Positions 1 to 11,929 of a stretch of DNA of 64,000 nt are shown here, piece after piece. A program made the position numbers and the translations under genes. A model generated the notes under the pieces. That model searched no databases. It was given only the letters and a program-made list of their open reading frames with translations, and was not told where the DNA came from. Source of the DNA: Cryptomeria japonica (taxonomy: Eukaryota > Streptophyta > Pinopsida > Cupressales > Cupressaceae); NCBI RefSeq assembly GCF_030272615.1, contig NC_081415.1:599304144-599368143 (forward strand). The letters are read 5' to 3'. Every line of letters starts with the position of its first letter. Positions within the stretch are counted from its first letter, which is position 1.

Positions 1-1049
1 GTTTGTAGACTTTGGAGTTCATTATATGGTCGCAAACAGGCCCCTCTAGCCTGATATGAGAAGATGGACTCCTTCTTGCTCTCCACACTCTTCACATGTT
101 GTCATTCTGATCCCACAATTTATATTCAACGTCAAGGGGAATATATAGTTATCCTTGTGCTATATGTTGATGATCTCATAATTACAAGTAGCTCGACCTC
201 CTTGATTCAGGATATTTAGAGAGCTTTGATGGAGCAGTTTGAGATGATAGATCTTGGACTTCTACACTATTTTTTGGGCCTACAGGTTATTCAGTCTTCC
301 GATGGGATTTCCATACTTCAACAGAAGTATGATCTTGATATGCTTCACAGATTTGACATGCTTTCTTGCAAGCCTGTACCCACACCTTTTCAGTTCGGTT
401 TTGTTTTGTCTGCCACTTGTTCTACACCTTCCGTGGATCCTGCCTTATACAGGCAGTTGGTTGATAGTTTGTTGTACCTAAAACATACATGCCCAGATCT
501 TTCCTTTGTGGTCGGTCTTGTCTCGAGGTTCTCCCATGATCCCCATGAGAGCCATTGGCAAGCTACCAAATGTATTTTGATGTACATTCGGGGCACTTCA
601 TAGTTTGGCATTCACTATACTTCAGTATTCTCTCAGATTGGGCTGGTGATGCTCATAATTGGAAGTCTACTTCTAGCTTTGTTTTTTGCCTTGGTTCTAG
701 TCCTATCACATGGTCTTGCAAGAAGCAATCTATTATTGTATTATCATCTACAAAGGTTGAGTACCAAGCAACGGTGTTAGCTAGTCAAAAGGTTTTATGG
801 CTTCAATAGTTGATGACTAAGTTTGGGTTCCCTCCTAATAGTCCCACTATTCTTTGGTGTGACAATCAGAGTGCCATTCACATTTCCCGCAACCCAGTGG
901 AACACCAGAGGACTAAACACATTGAGCTTCACATGCACTTCATCAAACAGTTGATTCAGGATGACTTTATCATCTTGGAGTACATTCCTACAGAGGAGCA
1001 AGTTGCTGACATCTTCACTAAACCTTTCACATCTTTGCACTACTTTTAG
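1..1049 (+). pseudogene. Ty1/copia pol relic: reverse transcriptase to RNase H (5' cut by window)
   Basis: The frame starting at base 1 reads SLYGRKQAP (19-45) and YVDDL (163-177), the catalytic region of a copia-type reverse transcriptase. It continues through KPVPTP and the YRQLVDSLLYL block typical of copia. From about 620 the match moves to another frame with RNase H signatures: DWAGD, SSTKVEYQA, WCDNQSA, VADIFTKP. Stops in the coding frame are TGA 52-54, TAG 217-219, the stop ending at 603 and TAG 807-809, and there is a frameshift near 605-640, so the gene is dead. The order RT then RNase H immediately before a polypurine tract and LTR is the copia order, with integrase upstream of RT and therefore outside the window. 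The identity is well supported. The lineage within copia cannot be told from this fragment. Confidence 0.93.
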
Positions 1050-1316
1050 TTGCACTCTATGCTTGGGGTGAAGGAAGTTGTCCTTGGGGGGTCTCATTAA
1101 GGCCTTCCTTCATATTTTTTTTAGCATGCTTTTTACATCTTTTTTTGGAGTAGATTTTTTTCCCACGTGGTTTTCTCTATTTCTCTGGTTCATAGAGATT
1201 TGGTTGTGATTGGGTACCTCATCATGCTTTGTTGTCGGGACCCAACTTTGCCTTCATCATGTAGTTGCATTTTTTTTCATGCATTTAGTTTTTTAGCTAC
1301 TCCCTAAGTTCATCTT

Positions 1317-1325
1317 AAGGGGAGG
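1317..1325 (+). other. Polypurine tract of the copia element
   Basis: The purine run AAGGGGAGG directly precedes TGTTAGAG, the expected plus-strand primer site just upstream of a 3' LTR. It lies about 270 bp after the end of the RNase H relic. The bases between (1050-1316) are T-rich 3' untranslated sequence with no other signal. Confidence 0.8.
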
Positions 1326-1711
1326 TGTTAGAGTTATCATGTATTAGTTAATATTTATTTATTTAATTATTAGTCTATTATCCTCTATGCTTAAGCTAAA
1401 CTTACGCATTTAATAATAATTATTCTAATTATTAAATACACTTTATCCGTTTAGGGTTTCTTTAGGGTTGCACAAATTTAGGGTTGCATATTCTCATTTT
1501 ATAAGGATTGTATTGTAATTTTTATTTTATTCCTTCTCTGAATGATAATCTTTTTCTTCAAAGCCATTATTTCTTTTTTGCCTCCATTCTTCTCTTGTGA
1601 TAGGTATTTTGCTTGCAGGTGTTCTTGGGATCTCTGAAGTTGTGTTTCTCAACTTCTTTAGTTTCAGAAATATAGAGTTTTTCACCTTTTTGTGCCACAT
1701 CACATGACACA
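1326..1711 (+). mobile_element. 3' LTR of the copia relic
   Basis: The LTR starts TGTTAGAG right after the polypurine tract. The likely end is ...GACACA at 1711, giving TG...CA and about 386 bp, a normal copia LTR size. A TATA-like TTTTATAAGG lies near 1497-1506. The 5' partner lies outside the window, so the right border and target duplication cannot be verified. The start is firm and the end uncertain. Confidence 0.55.
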
Positions 1712-2005
1712 TAGGCTAGTCCGGCCGGACTAACCTTAGTTTTAACAATAAAAAAAAATTGAATTTTTTTTATGGAACCATTTGAACTAATGGAGTCCAG
1801 TCAAACTGAGTCCGACCGAACTCAATCCGGTCAAACTTCTCATGCCATTTCGGTGCCATGTGGCACCACGCGACACGGGGGTAGTCTAGCCGGACAACCC
1901 TCGGTTGGCCCAAAGTGTGAGACAACTCCATGCTTTTGCCCGATGTTGAATTCAAATCTTTGGATACAAGCAAGACTTGTAAATTGAGCTCTAGGATATA
2001 TTTGA
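1712..2005. other. Unassigned, with CCGG-rich inverted motifs
   Basis: A perfect 16-bp palindrome, TAGTCCGGCCGGACTA, sits at 1717-1732. Related CCGG-containing words recur at about 1805-1835 and 1873-1900. No gene is recognised. Short ORFs on both strands here show no family signature. Confidence 0.4.
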
Positions 2006-2383
2006 AAGATTATCTATAAACTAGGAAGTTCTCCACCTGAACCACCAACATATGTCATGGTTGAATTTGAAAATCATCATCCAAATACAATTCCAATAAC
2101 AAAAATACAAAGGGGCAGAACAATTCAATTACCATAAAGATTGTCATGGGAATTAACAATACATAGATCTCAAGGGTTGACTCTATCAAAAGTCACAATT
2201 GATATAGGACCATGAGAAATAATAGAATTAACATTTGCGGTAATGTCTCATGTAAAGTCTTTGGAAGGTCTTAGAATAATGTCGACATTCTCATTTGATC
2301 GTTATAAAAAAATGAAAAAAGGTAGACAACTTGCAAAGCAAAAGGCTAAAGAAAATAGATTAAAATATTTAAAAGATAATTGA
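2006..2383 (+). pseudogene. PIF1-like helicase C-terminal fragment
   Basis: The frame through 2027 reads a proline-rich stretch (SSPPEPPTYVMVEF), then WELTIHRSQGLTLSKVTIDIG, then a segment ending SLEGLRIMSTFSFDRYKKM. This is the order of the last helicase motifs of PIF1/RRM3-family enzymes, with the superfamily 1B motif V/VI type H-SQGLTL block followed by S-V-SLEGL. Stops TAA 2135-2137 and TGA 2213-2215 break it, and the upstream ATPase motifs are absent. In plants such pieces usually come from Helitron RepHel genes or from amplified PIF1-like genes. Which one applies here cannot be decided, because no Helitron end (TC start, hairpin plus CTRR) is recognised nearby. Confidence 0.72.
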
Positions 2384-2747
2384 TATAATATATCTTTCTT
2401 CAAATAATATGAAATAAATTATCATTAATAAACGTGTGATTTTCCACTATGATAATAATTTCTAACATTCTTGTATCGTTTCTTTATTTGTATTTAAAAA
2501 AAAGCTATTTACACATTCTAACTATGAGTAATATAGTAATATAAGTATAAAATAATATAATAATAATAATAATTACTCTTAATAGATTTTTTTCTATTGT
2601 GAAGAGTTTAATAGAAATATAAAAATATAAAAAATACAAAAATATATTAATATCTCAATAATAATTGATATTGATTTAATATATACAATATAATTAATAT
2701 CTTAATAATCATGTAATATTAAAGTATCATTTTTTTAGTTATGCTAA
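2384..2747. other. AT-rich spacer, no gene seen
   Basis: Very AT-rich sequence with short homopolymers and TAA/ATA runs after the helicase relic. No coding signal or defined repeat border is recognised. Confidence 0.5.
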
Positions 2748-3169
2748 AGAGAAATGCTAAATATATGTTGTTCTATTCTATTTCCTATTTAACTACATAT
2801 ATGTACTTCAAATGAAGAAAATTTCTATAAACTTATCTAATTAACTCACCTTAACATATATTGTCTTTAAGTTTAAAATATTTATCTTCTACTATTCAAT
2901 ATTGATTTAAAAGCTAAAAATGATTTTGAAATATTTAGCATTTTCTAAATATACATAATGTAACCTTGCATCATTTTATTGGTTATGATAAGAGAAATGC
3001 TAGATATATGTTTATCTACTTTATTTCCTATTTAACAACATACATTTAATTCAAATGAAGAAAATTTCTATAAATTTATCTAATTAACTCACCTTAACAT
3101 ATATTGCCTTTAAGTTTAAAATATTTATCTTCTACTATTCAATATTGATTTAAAAGCTAAAAATAATTT
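2748..3169. repeat. Tandem duplication, period about 245 bp
   Basis: The segment from GAGAAATGCTAAATATATG (2748) to AAAAGCTAAAAATGATTTT (about 2925) recurs from 2993 to 3169 with a few substitutions. Nearly unchanged words include CAAATGAAGAAAATTTCTAT and TCTTCTACTATTCAATATTG. The sequence preceding each copy (TTAGTTATGCTAAAG versus TTGGTTATGATAAG) is also related, so the true unit starts earlier. It is AT-rich and noncoding. Confidence 0.8.
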
Positions 3170-3470
3170 CCTTGCAAGTGAGCAAGATGACATGTAATGC
3201 ACGTGCATGGGTGTCCAATTGGTTGAAATAGTACCACTACCGTCTTCCATTCAATGCCATCCTTTGTATAGAGTAATTAAGTGTCTGCTATCGGTTGAGA
3301 GACAAAATGATCCATAGAATTGACAAAAGGGTTAGTGCGGGATCATGGGGGGCCAAAAAGTGGCGATGTGAAAAAATAGCCTTCTCCACTCGCCTAAAAA
3401 TGCGAAAATTCGTGTTGACTTTTTTCTTGGCCTGGGTGTTAGTACACCTTGGCATGGTAAACACCTAAGC
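3170..3470. other. Left flank of the large DNA transposon
   Basis: More mixed base composition than its neighbours. No ORF or repeat is recognised. It ends where the AAATCGGATAT terminal motif begins. The real left border of the transposon could lie somewhere inside this stretch, because no target duplication was found at the motif itself. Confidence 0.35.
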
Positions 3471-3501
3471 AAATCGGATATTGGATAAAATCGGATATCC
3501 G
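3471..3501 (+). repeat. Left terminal inverted motif
   Basis: AAATCGGATATTGGATAAAA continues as TCGGATATCCG. Its reverse complement aligns with 18877-18907 with five mismatches in 31. The same word family recurs at 14532-14566 and 18838-18870 and, more weakly, at about 3900-3945. Confidence 0.6.
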
Positions 3502-3518
3502 CTTTTTATAGGTAATTT

Positions 3519-3890
3519 TAAATTAAAAAATAAATTATATAATATATAATGTAATATAATAATATATTATATATTACATATTATATAATATATAATATAT
3601 TATTATATTATATAATACATAATATATAATATATAATATAATATTATATAATATATATAATATAATAATATATTATAGAGTTATATAATAAAATATTATA
3701 TTATATATTATATATATATATTATATAATATATAATATATTATTAAATTACATTATATATTATATAATATATAATATAATATAAAATTATATATTATATA
3801 ATATATATTATATTAAATATTATATAATATATAATGTAATATAATAATATATTATTATATTATATAATCTAATATTATTTTAAAATAATT
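3519..3890. repeat. AT-only low-complexity block (TATAATATATAAT type)
   Basis: About 370 bp made almost only of A and T, with repeated ATATAATATATAAT and TATTATATTATATA words that are locally self-complementary. It lies between two copies of the terminal motif at the left end of the transposon, in the same relative place as the satellite at the right end. Confidence 0.85.
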
Positions 3891-3968
3891 TAAGTATAAA
3901 AATCAGACATCAAATAAAACAATTTTATTGGATATCCTATTTTCTGAGACAATATAATTGGACTATGA

Positions 3969-4000
3969 CAGCCCGTGAGTTATTTTTAACCCACGGGCTG
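3969..4000. other. GC-rich hairpin upstream of the accessory gene
   Basis: CAGCCCGTG pairs perfectly with CACGGGCTG, and inside it GTTA pairs with TAAC around a TTTT loop, with one A/C mismatch between the two stems. A 9+4 bp stem stands out strongly in AT-rich sequence. It sits about 240 bp before the first readable exon of the accessory gene and could be a subterminal transposase site or part of the 5' untranslated region. Confidence 0.6.
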
Positions 4001-4234
4001 CGCGATTTTTTGGAATCCACTATCTAGTTGTTCAACCCAAATTTGCTAAAAAATACATTAAAAGGTAGGATTTTTATTGTTTTCAATCATTTTCATTCTA
4101 TTTTTTTATTTTTTTGAATGCTTATTTGTTTTTTCATTGAAAATATGGTTTTTTTCATGAAAACTAGGTTTTTTAAATCAAATACAAAATTGTTCAAATT
4201 TGTTAACTAAATTAAATTATTTACATTCAATTAG
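4001..4234 (+). other. Probable 5' untranslated exon and first intron of the accessory gene
   Basis: A donor-like AAAG/GTAGGA at 4065 and an acceptor-like TCAATTAG ending at 4234 would remove a T-rich segment. The open frame of the next exon begins right after 4234, preceded by an in-frame TAG at 4232-4234. No ATG is visible in the candidate first exon. Confidence 0.35.
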
Positions 4235-6166
4235 GTTAAAAATGGGGGTAATAGTGAAAACATTGATCAACCACAACCACAACAACCAAACCCTCCTTTG
4301 CCAAACCCCCCCTCAATTCAGGATTTAATTGCACAAAATTTGAACCAATTGAGGGGGATTGCAGATGTCTATCATATGATCCCTCACCTAAACCCAATTT
4401 TTGATCCCCTCACGTTGATCATAAAGAGTATGGAAACCATCAACGAGGAGCACAATGCTGCTCTTTTGTGGCAAGATTCTATGAGGGAACAATATGCGGA
4501 TGGCTTGTCCTATAAGGAGATCAAGGATCTCGAGATATCCAAAGCCACTATTGCCGCATTGTTTGTGAATCCCCACACTGGTCAACCCGTAGACCACAAA
4601 AAACAAAACTTTCTATTAAATGGTGCACAAATGATGGTATTGTGAAAAAATTTTGGGATCGTTGGTGGATGGTTTTTGACAAACCACCCAAAAAAAATCT
4701 TGATTTCCCCTTCTACTTCATAAAAAAATTGTATGCTGAGTTTGTTTTAGGAAAACATGTGAACTACTTTGACATCCAACCTTTCCAGGGTGTGGGTTTA
4801 GCTATGCCCCAAAATAGACCTGGGGCAGTCAGAGTAGTCCAGGGCCCATATGTCCCACCTCCTCCTGTTGATCCCCAACCTCCAGTGCAGCATCCAGATA
4901 TCATTTGTGAGGTGGCATCACAAACCATATTGGCTATTCACTCTTTGAGTATCCTTTTGGTTTCTTAGGATGGATCAGTAGCTCAGCCTACTTTTGATGG
5001 TAGCGGTGCATCCGATGGTGCTAGCACGTCCTCCTTGGCTCCACACATTTGTGTGCCCCATAGTTGTGTCATGTGTGGGCACGTATGCTTGGGTCCAATT
5101 GGACAACCTGTTGATCCTCCTGCGGATAGTGCAGATTATGAGGTGCATGAGATGCATGATGCACCAGATGTTATGACACAAACTGGAGGATACCCTGGGG
5201 AGTCCTCACATGCTAGAGGCAAGGAGGCACCTTCATCATACATTGATGATGTAGTGGTAAGATTTATATTTTCAGAGTTCATTCTATATTTTAAATGAAT
5301 ATTTATAATCTAGATAATATTAAGTACTAATTTTTATTTACATGGTCTATTTAACAGTTGATGACCGAGGAGGAATTGACACAGATCCAGGAGGGCACCT
5401 TGTCAGTCATTTCATTTGGCCTTGATAGCTTGATGATACAAATATTATTGCACCTAGTTGTTTGTATTTTATTGTACATACATGCTCATCATTTATATTG
5501 GTATTAATTAGATTATGTAGTAACTTGCATGTATATCTTATTTTACTCTTGTAGGGCACAAGCAACATGATTGCGGGGCTGTGTGATTTAGGATCTGGTA
5601 GTGCAGTTGGAGACAAGGGAAAGGCAATTGAATGCAAATATGATTGAATGAATAGTTTAAATAAATTATAGTGATTATACACATCTAGACATAGATTGAT
5701 AGTTTCATATACTTGTGTATATGTACAGAGAATTCTTGGCTTCACATCCTTGTTGACTACACCCAGTATACCTGAAGATCAAGGAGAAGAAGAGATGCCT
5801 CTAGTACATGTGTGTTTATTTTATTTTGTGGTTAGTAGATATAATTTGTTATTATCAGTGACAATTATATGCTAACTTGTATCAATGTCATGTTTGTGAA
5901 CATATGTAGGTTGTGTATGAAAATATTGAAAACATACCTCCTCTATCGAAGACATACATCAAGAGTCCTGCAAAGTCAAAGAGAAAACATGGAGATGAGG
6001 TAAACAAGAATAGTTCAATTATGGTTCATTTTTATGTTAACTTTTCAAATGTGAGTTATATAATATAACTAAGCTTAATTGTGGTTTATTTTTTCTTGTG
6101 CAGGATCCTTTAGAGTCGAGCAGTGCGGTGAAGAGGATCGATTTTGATGATCCATCAATAGCTTAG
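4235..6166 (+). pseudogene. Spliced accessory gene of the DNA transposon, function unknown
   Basis: Not recognised by family. The first readable exon opens at 4235 with a Q/P/N-rich start (QPQPQQPNPP), then a helical region (SIQDLIAQNLNQL, about 4310-4350). Near 4600-4615 the frame shifts by one base, and the downstream frame gives KWCTNDGIVKKFWDRWWMVFD (from 4618) and LYAEFVLGKHVNYFDIQPF. A TAG at about 4966-4968 and proline-rich sequence follow. Introns are readable: 5257-5357 (GTAAG...ACAG, phase 0), an acceptor at 5554, one near 5728, one at 5909, and 6000-6103 (GTAAAC...GCAG). The last exons encode a basic patch (KSKRKHGDE) and end DFDDPSIA at TAG 6164-6166. The gene converges on the transposase and may be its DNA-binding partner, but that is inference. 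The frameshift and stop suggest decay, and the start is not found. Confidence 0.6.
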
Positions 6167-6432
6167 GATGTTACAGATAGTTTTGGGATGCTTACATGTC
6201 TAGTTGGCATGTATATTTTATATATGGACATACATTCACGTATATAGACATACATTTTGTTTGAGTTGGCATTCATGCCATATTTGTGTATGGACATACA
6301 CTTGTAATCATTTGACATTTTCATATATACAGAAGTTGATATTTGATCATATAAATTGTTGCTCATATGTTCATGGTGTGATCATGGAAATATTTAATAT
6401 TCATTCCAATAATTAACAATGGTTAATAATAG
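6167..6432. other. 3' flank of the accessory gene
   Basis: AT-rich with several ATGGACATACA words. Short ORFs on both strands show no recognisable domain. Probably the 3' untranslated region of the preceding gene. Confidence 0.4.
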
Positions 6433-6571
6433 TTACTTAATGAACAATACAATTCATTTCATTTCATCGTAAGTGTTGTTTGTATAATGAACAATACAAT
6501 TCATTTAATGAACAATACAATTCAATTCATTTAATGAAAAATACAATTCATGAACAATACAATACAATTAA
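6433..6571. repeat. Short tandem repeat, AATGAACAATACAATTCATT type
   Basis: About six imperfect copies of a 17-25 bp word built on GAACAATACAATTCATTTAAT. It directly precedes the 360-bp array. Confidence 0.75.
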
Positions 6572-9018
6572 TTATTACCCTATTCATGCTCTTATTCCCC
6601 CCCCCCCCCACTTGGTCAAATGCTTGGGGTCATACCCTACCGACGTCGTCCCTTGAGCACCCTAAGTGCTAAAAATTGTCAAACTTTGATGGTCCCTAAC
6701 TCAGAATCCATGGCACCTATGAATGATCCATTTGAACCTATGGGGCCATGAGAGGGGTCCCTACAAAAGCCTATCTCGTTTTTTCAAGTTTCCCTACGGT
6801 TTTATTAGGGTAGCATTTTTTCGGTTGGCAAAAAAATTGTCACTCTCATTCAATCGAATGTTGTCGCATGGCCAATTTCTTGTTTTTCTTGTTGTGATAA
6901 TCAACCATCGGCTCAGACATGTCCAGGTAGGCATTATTACCCTATGCATACTCCTATTCCCCCCCCCCCCTCACTCGATCAAATGCTCGGGGTCATACCC
7001 TACCGGCGTCGTCCCTTGAGCACCCTAAGTGCTAAAAATTGTCAAACTTTGACGGGCCCTAACTCGGAATCCGTGGTACCTGTGGATGATCCGTTTGAAC
7101 CTACGGATCCAAGAGAGGGGTCCCTACAAAAACCCATCTCTTTTTTTCAAGTTACCCTATGGTTTTATTAGGGCGACATTTTTTCGATTGGCGAAAAAAA
7201 TCGTCAATCTCATTCAATCGAATGTTGTCGTGTGGCCAATTTCTCATTCTACTCATTGTGATAACAAACTGTGGGCTTTGACATGTCTAGTTAGGCATTA
7301 TTACCCTATGCATGCTCCTATTTTCCCCCCCACACTCGGTCGAACGCTCGGGGTCATACCCTACCGAGGTCGTCCCTTGAGCACCCTAAGTGCTAAAAAT
7401 TGTCAAACTTTGACGGGCCCTAACTCGGAATCCGTGGTACCTGTGAATGATATGTTTGAACCTACGGGGCCATGAGAGGGGTCCCTAAAAAATCCTATTT
7501 CATTTTTTTCAATTTTACCTATGGTTTTATTAGGGCAGCACTTTTTTGGTTGACGAAAAAATCATCAGTCTCATTCAATCAAATGTTGTCGCGTGGCCAA
7601 TTTTTCATTCTGCTTGTCGTGATAATGAACCATCAGCTCAAAAATGTCCATTTAGGAATTATTACCCTATGCATGCTCCTATTTTTACCCCCCACTCGGT
7701 TGAGCGCTCAAGGTCATACCCTACCGATGTCGTCCCTTGAGCACCCTAAGTGCTAAAAATTGTCAAACTTTGACGAGCCCTAACTTGGAATTTGTGGCAC
7801 CTGTGAATGATCCATTTGAACCTACAGGGCCATGAGAGGGGTTCCTACAAAATCCTATCTCGGTTTTTCAATTTTCCTTGTGGTTTTATTAGGGAAACAT
7901 TTTTTTGATTGGCAAAAAAAATCATCAATCTCATTCAATCGAATGTTATCGTGTGGCCAGTTTCTCGTTCTACTCGTCGTGATAATGAACCGTCAGCTCT
8001 AACATGTCCAGTTAGGTATTATTACCCTATTCATTCTCCTATTTTTTCCCCCCACTCAATCAAATGCTCGGGGTCATACCCTACCGACGTCATCCCTTTA
8101 GCACCCTAAGTGCTAAAAATTGTCAAACTTTGACATGTCCTAACTCAGAATCCATGTCATCTGCAAACAATCTGTTTGAACCTACGGGGCCATGAGAGGG
8201 GTACCTACAAAATCCTATCTTGGTTTTTCAATTTTCCCTACAGTTTTATTAGGAAACATTTTTTAAGTGGCAAAAAAATAGTCAGTCTCATTCAATCGAA
8301 TGTTGTCACGTGGCCAATTTCTCGTTCTTCTCATCGTGATAATGAATTGTTAGCTCAGACATGTCTAGATAGGAATTATTACCCTATTCATTCTCCTATT
8401 TTTCCCCCCCACTCGATCGAATGCTCGGGGTCATACCCTACCGGCGTCGTCCCTTGAGCACCCTAAGTGCTAAAAATTGTCAAACTTTGATGGGCCCTAA
8501 CTAAGAATCCATGGCACCTGCAAATGATCTGTTTGGACCTACGAGGCCATGAGAGGGGTCCCTACAAAATCCTATCTCGGTTTTTTAGTTTCCCTACGGT
8601 TTTATTAGGGCAGCATTTTTTTGGTTGGCAAAAAAAAAGTCAGTCTCATTCAATCGAATGTTGTCGCGTGGCCAATTTCTCATTCTGCTCGCTGTGATAA
8701 TGAACCATCAGCTCTGACATGTCTTGATAGGAATTATTACCCTATGCATTCTCCTATTCCCTCCCCCCACTTGATCGAATGCTCGGGGTCATACCCTACC
8801 GGCGTCGTCCCTTGAGCACCCTAAATGCTAAAAATTGTCAAACTTCAACGGGCCCTAACTCGGAATCCATGGCACCTGCAAACAATCCATTTGAACCTAT
8901 GAGGCCATAAGAGGGGTCCCTACAAAATTCTATCTCAGTTTTTCAATTTTCCCTATGGTTTTATTAGGGCAACATTTATTGCAAAGTTGGGAAAAAAATC
9001 GTCAGTCTCATTCAATGA
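6572..9018 (+). repeat. Tandem array of about 6.8 copies of a 360-bp unit
   Basis: The word GGTCATACCCTACCG occurs near 6629, 6990, 7350, 7710, 8070, 8429 and 8789, a steady period of about 360 bp. Each unit has a C-homopolymer of 7-10 bases, then GTCGTCCCTTGAGCACCCTAAGTGC, GAACCTACGGGGCCATGAG, GGTTTTATTAGG and CATTCAATCGAATGTTGTC segments. Copies differ mostly at CpG/TpG sites (ACGT/ATGT, CGG/CAG), as expected of methylated, decaying repeats. The array starts at ATTATTACCCTATTC and ends at TCAGTCTCATTCAATG. It lies between the two genes of the transposon. Short ORFs in it recur in one frame but carry no domain. Confidence 0.93.
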
Positions 9019-10274
9019 AAAATATAGATAAACAAGCATTACATTGTAGACACATAATGATCATCAATATTTCCATGTATTGTATACACATAATTACCAT
9101 TACACTTGCATGTGACATCCATGAAGGGATATGCAAACATGTTTTTTTTTCATTATCAATACAACTACACCAATGTACTCATGTACAGATACATTGTATA
9201 TCATCAAAAAAACTAAACCAATTTTCTCATGGACATTGTATATCATCATAAAAAAGTTACATCAATTCACATCCATATACAAATACAACATCCCACTTCA
9301 TCTGCATCAGACATCCTCATGTCCTAAGAGAAAAGCTTACGTACAACAATGCATTCATATAAATGAAGACCAAAATATGCAACCTTTTTATGCGGAATGA
9401 ATGTGCTACAAGAAACAAATTATAACACTTAATACAAATTATTTTGTCAAATTGTAAATAGATCATTTGAAACATTTTTAAGACGTACAAGATTGTATAA
9501 TTATGAAACTTACCAATTTTTTTGTAAAGTATACAAGCATGACTTTTAAGAAAGATGCATGTTGATTAAAGCCCTTCTCGCTGCATTTCTCTACATGGTT
9601 GAAGACGATGGTAGATATGGCCATTTCTAAATAGTAATACATTCACTTAACTTAGTGTTTATGCATAAAATTTAATCTCATTAATGCACAAAGGAATATG
9701 TACCATTACCAAGAGTAAACTAGTCAACGATGAATGATCTAGCATGAACCTGTATTTTTAAGAATTGTTAGTCTACACATAAAATGCATGGATGAACATA
9801 AAGGCTTTATGATTATCACTTCAACTGAAATACATGATAATAAATGAAAAGGTGGGATTATATACCATAAAAATACGTCCCTTCGAATTATATCAAGAGA
9901 ACCCACTATGTTGATGCAAAAATCATAATGTGATACTGTTGTATATCATCAAAAAAGACCTGCATGAGCATTAAGGTTTTGCGATAATTATATCATCAAA
10001 AATTGTCAAACAATGTTTTCTAATAACAAAAATCGTAAAGCTCATCAAATGCATGATAATAAGTCATGTTGCAAAAATACATCCCTTCCAATTATATCGA
10101 GTGTACCCGCTATGTACATGCAAAAACCGTGTTGCCAAAAAAAATGTTCATCAATAGACCTGCATTTTGAACACATCTTTAATATGCACGTAAAAAAATT
10201 GAACATTAAGGTTTAATGATCATTGTTTGAAATGAAATGCATGATAAAAAAAATAAGGCACCATTAGAGACCTA
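9019..10274. other. Intergenic part of the transposon, no gene seen
   Basis: AT-rich, with repeated TTGTATATCATCA words at about 9195-9205, 9235-9246 and 9940. It separates the array from the 3' end of the transposase gene and probably contains that gene's 3' untranslated region. No ORF with a known domain. Confidence 0.5.
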
Positions 10275-10995
10275 CTACTCAAGTATGCCTGAAGGGTCAT
10301 CTCTTTGCTTAAGACTATCGAGTATTGCTTCATGATCAACAATAGTCACTATCCATAGGTCTTTGGCCTTTGGTTTTTCTTGCTGCTTCAACAACTTGAC
10401 ATTTGTAGCTATAATAAGGTGTGAATACATTAGAATGGTTTTGTGTCTCTCATAGTCTTCAAATGCAGGTATTCCATTGTTTCTAATCATGTATGTTCGA
10501 AACCAAGTTCCCACACACAACAACTAAACCTATAGGATATGTGAACCCATCATCATTTGTCACTAGTTGTGTTAGCTTCTGTTTTCCTTGTACACATCAT
10601 ACCAACCAATATTCTGATCTCTCTTCATTCCCTTGAGGTGCAACAACTGCAAAAACATGTCCTGGTTGTACAAGATCTGATAGATGGTCATACTCAAGTG
10701 AACTTTCCATGTCATCATTTGACAAGGATATTGTTTGAGATAAAGGAGTTAGATATTGGGGAACCCATATATCAACCCACTCACTTGACTTGCACTAATC
10801 CCAATAACACTGAACACACCTTTGACAAAAACAATCCAATGCTCATGTCCAAATGGTCCATGTACATGCATTAGAGCTGAGAAATGAATGCATCTTTGAA
10901 GAATCTTTAATTGTTTGACAATCCAATCTATATCCCACTGTGCTCTCCTCAACCAACCAAAATAATCTGGTCATTGTTGAATCAAGAGTACCTCC

Positions 10996-11929
<934 letters not shown>

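Noticed and set aside
6723-8815. Small proteins repeated in the 360-bp array
   Set aside because: ORFs are broken differently in each unit, and homopolymer length changes shift frames; no domain is recognised.
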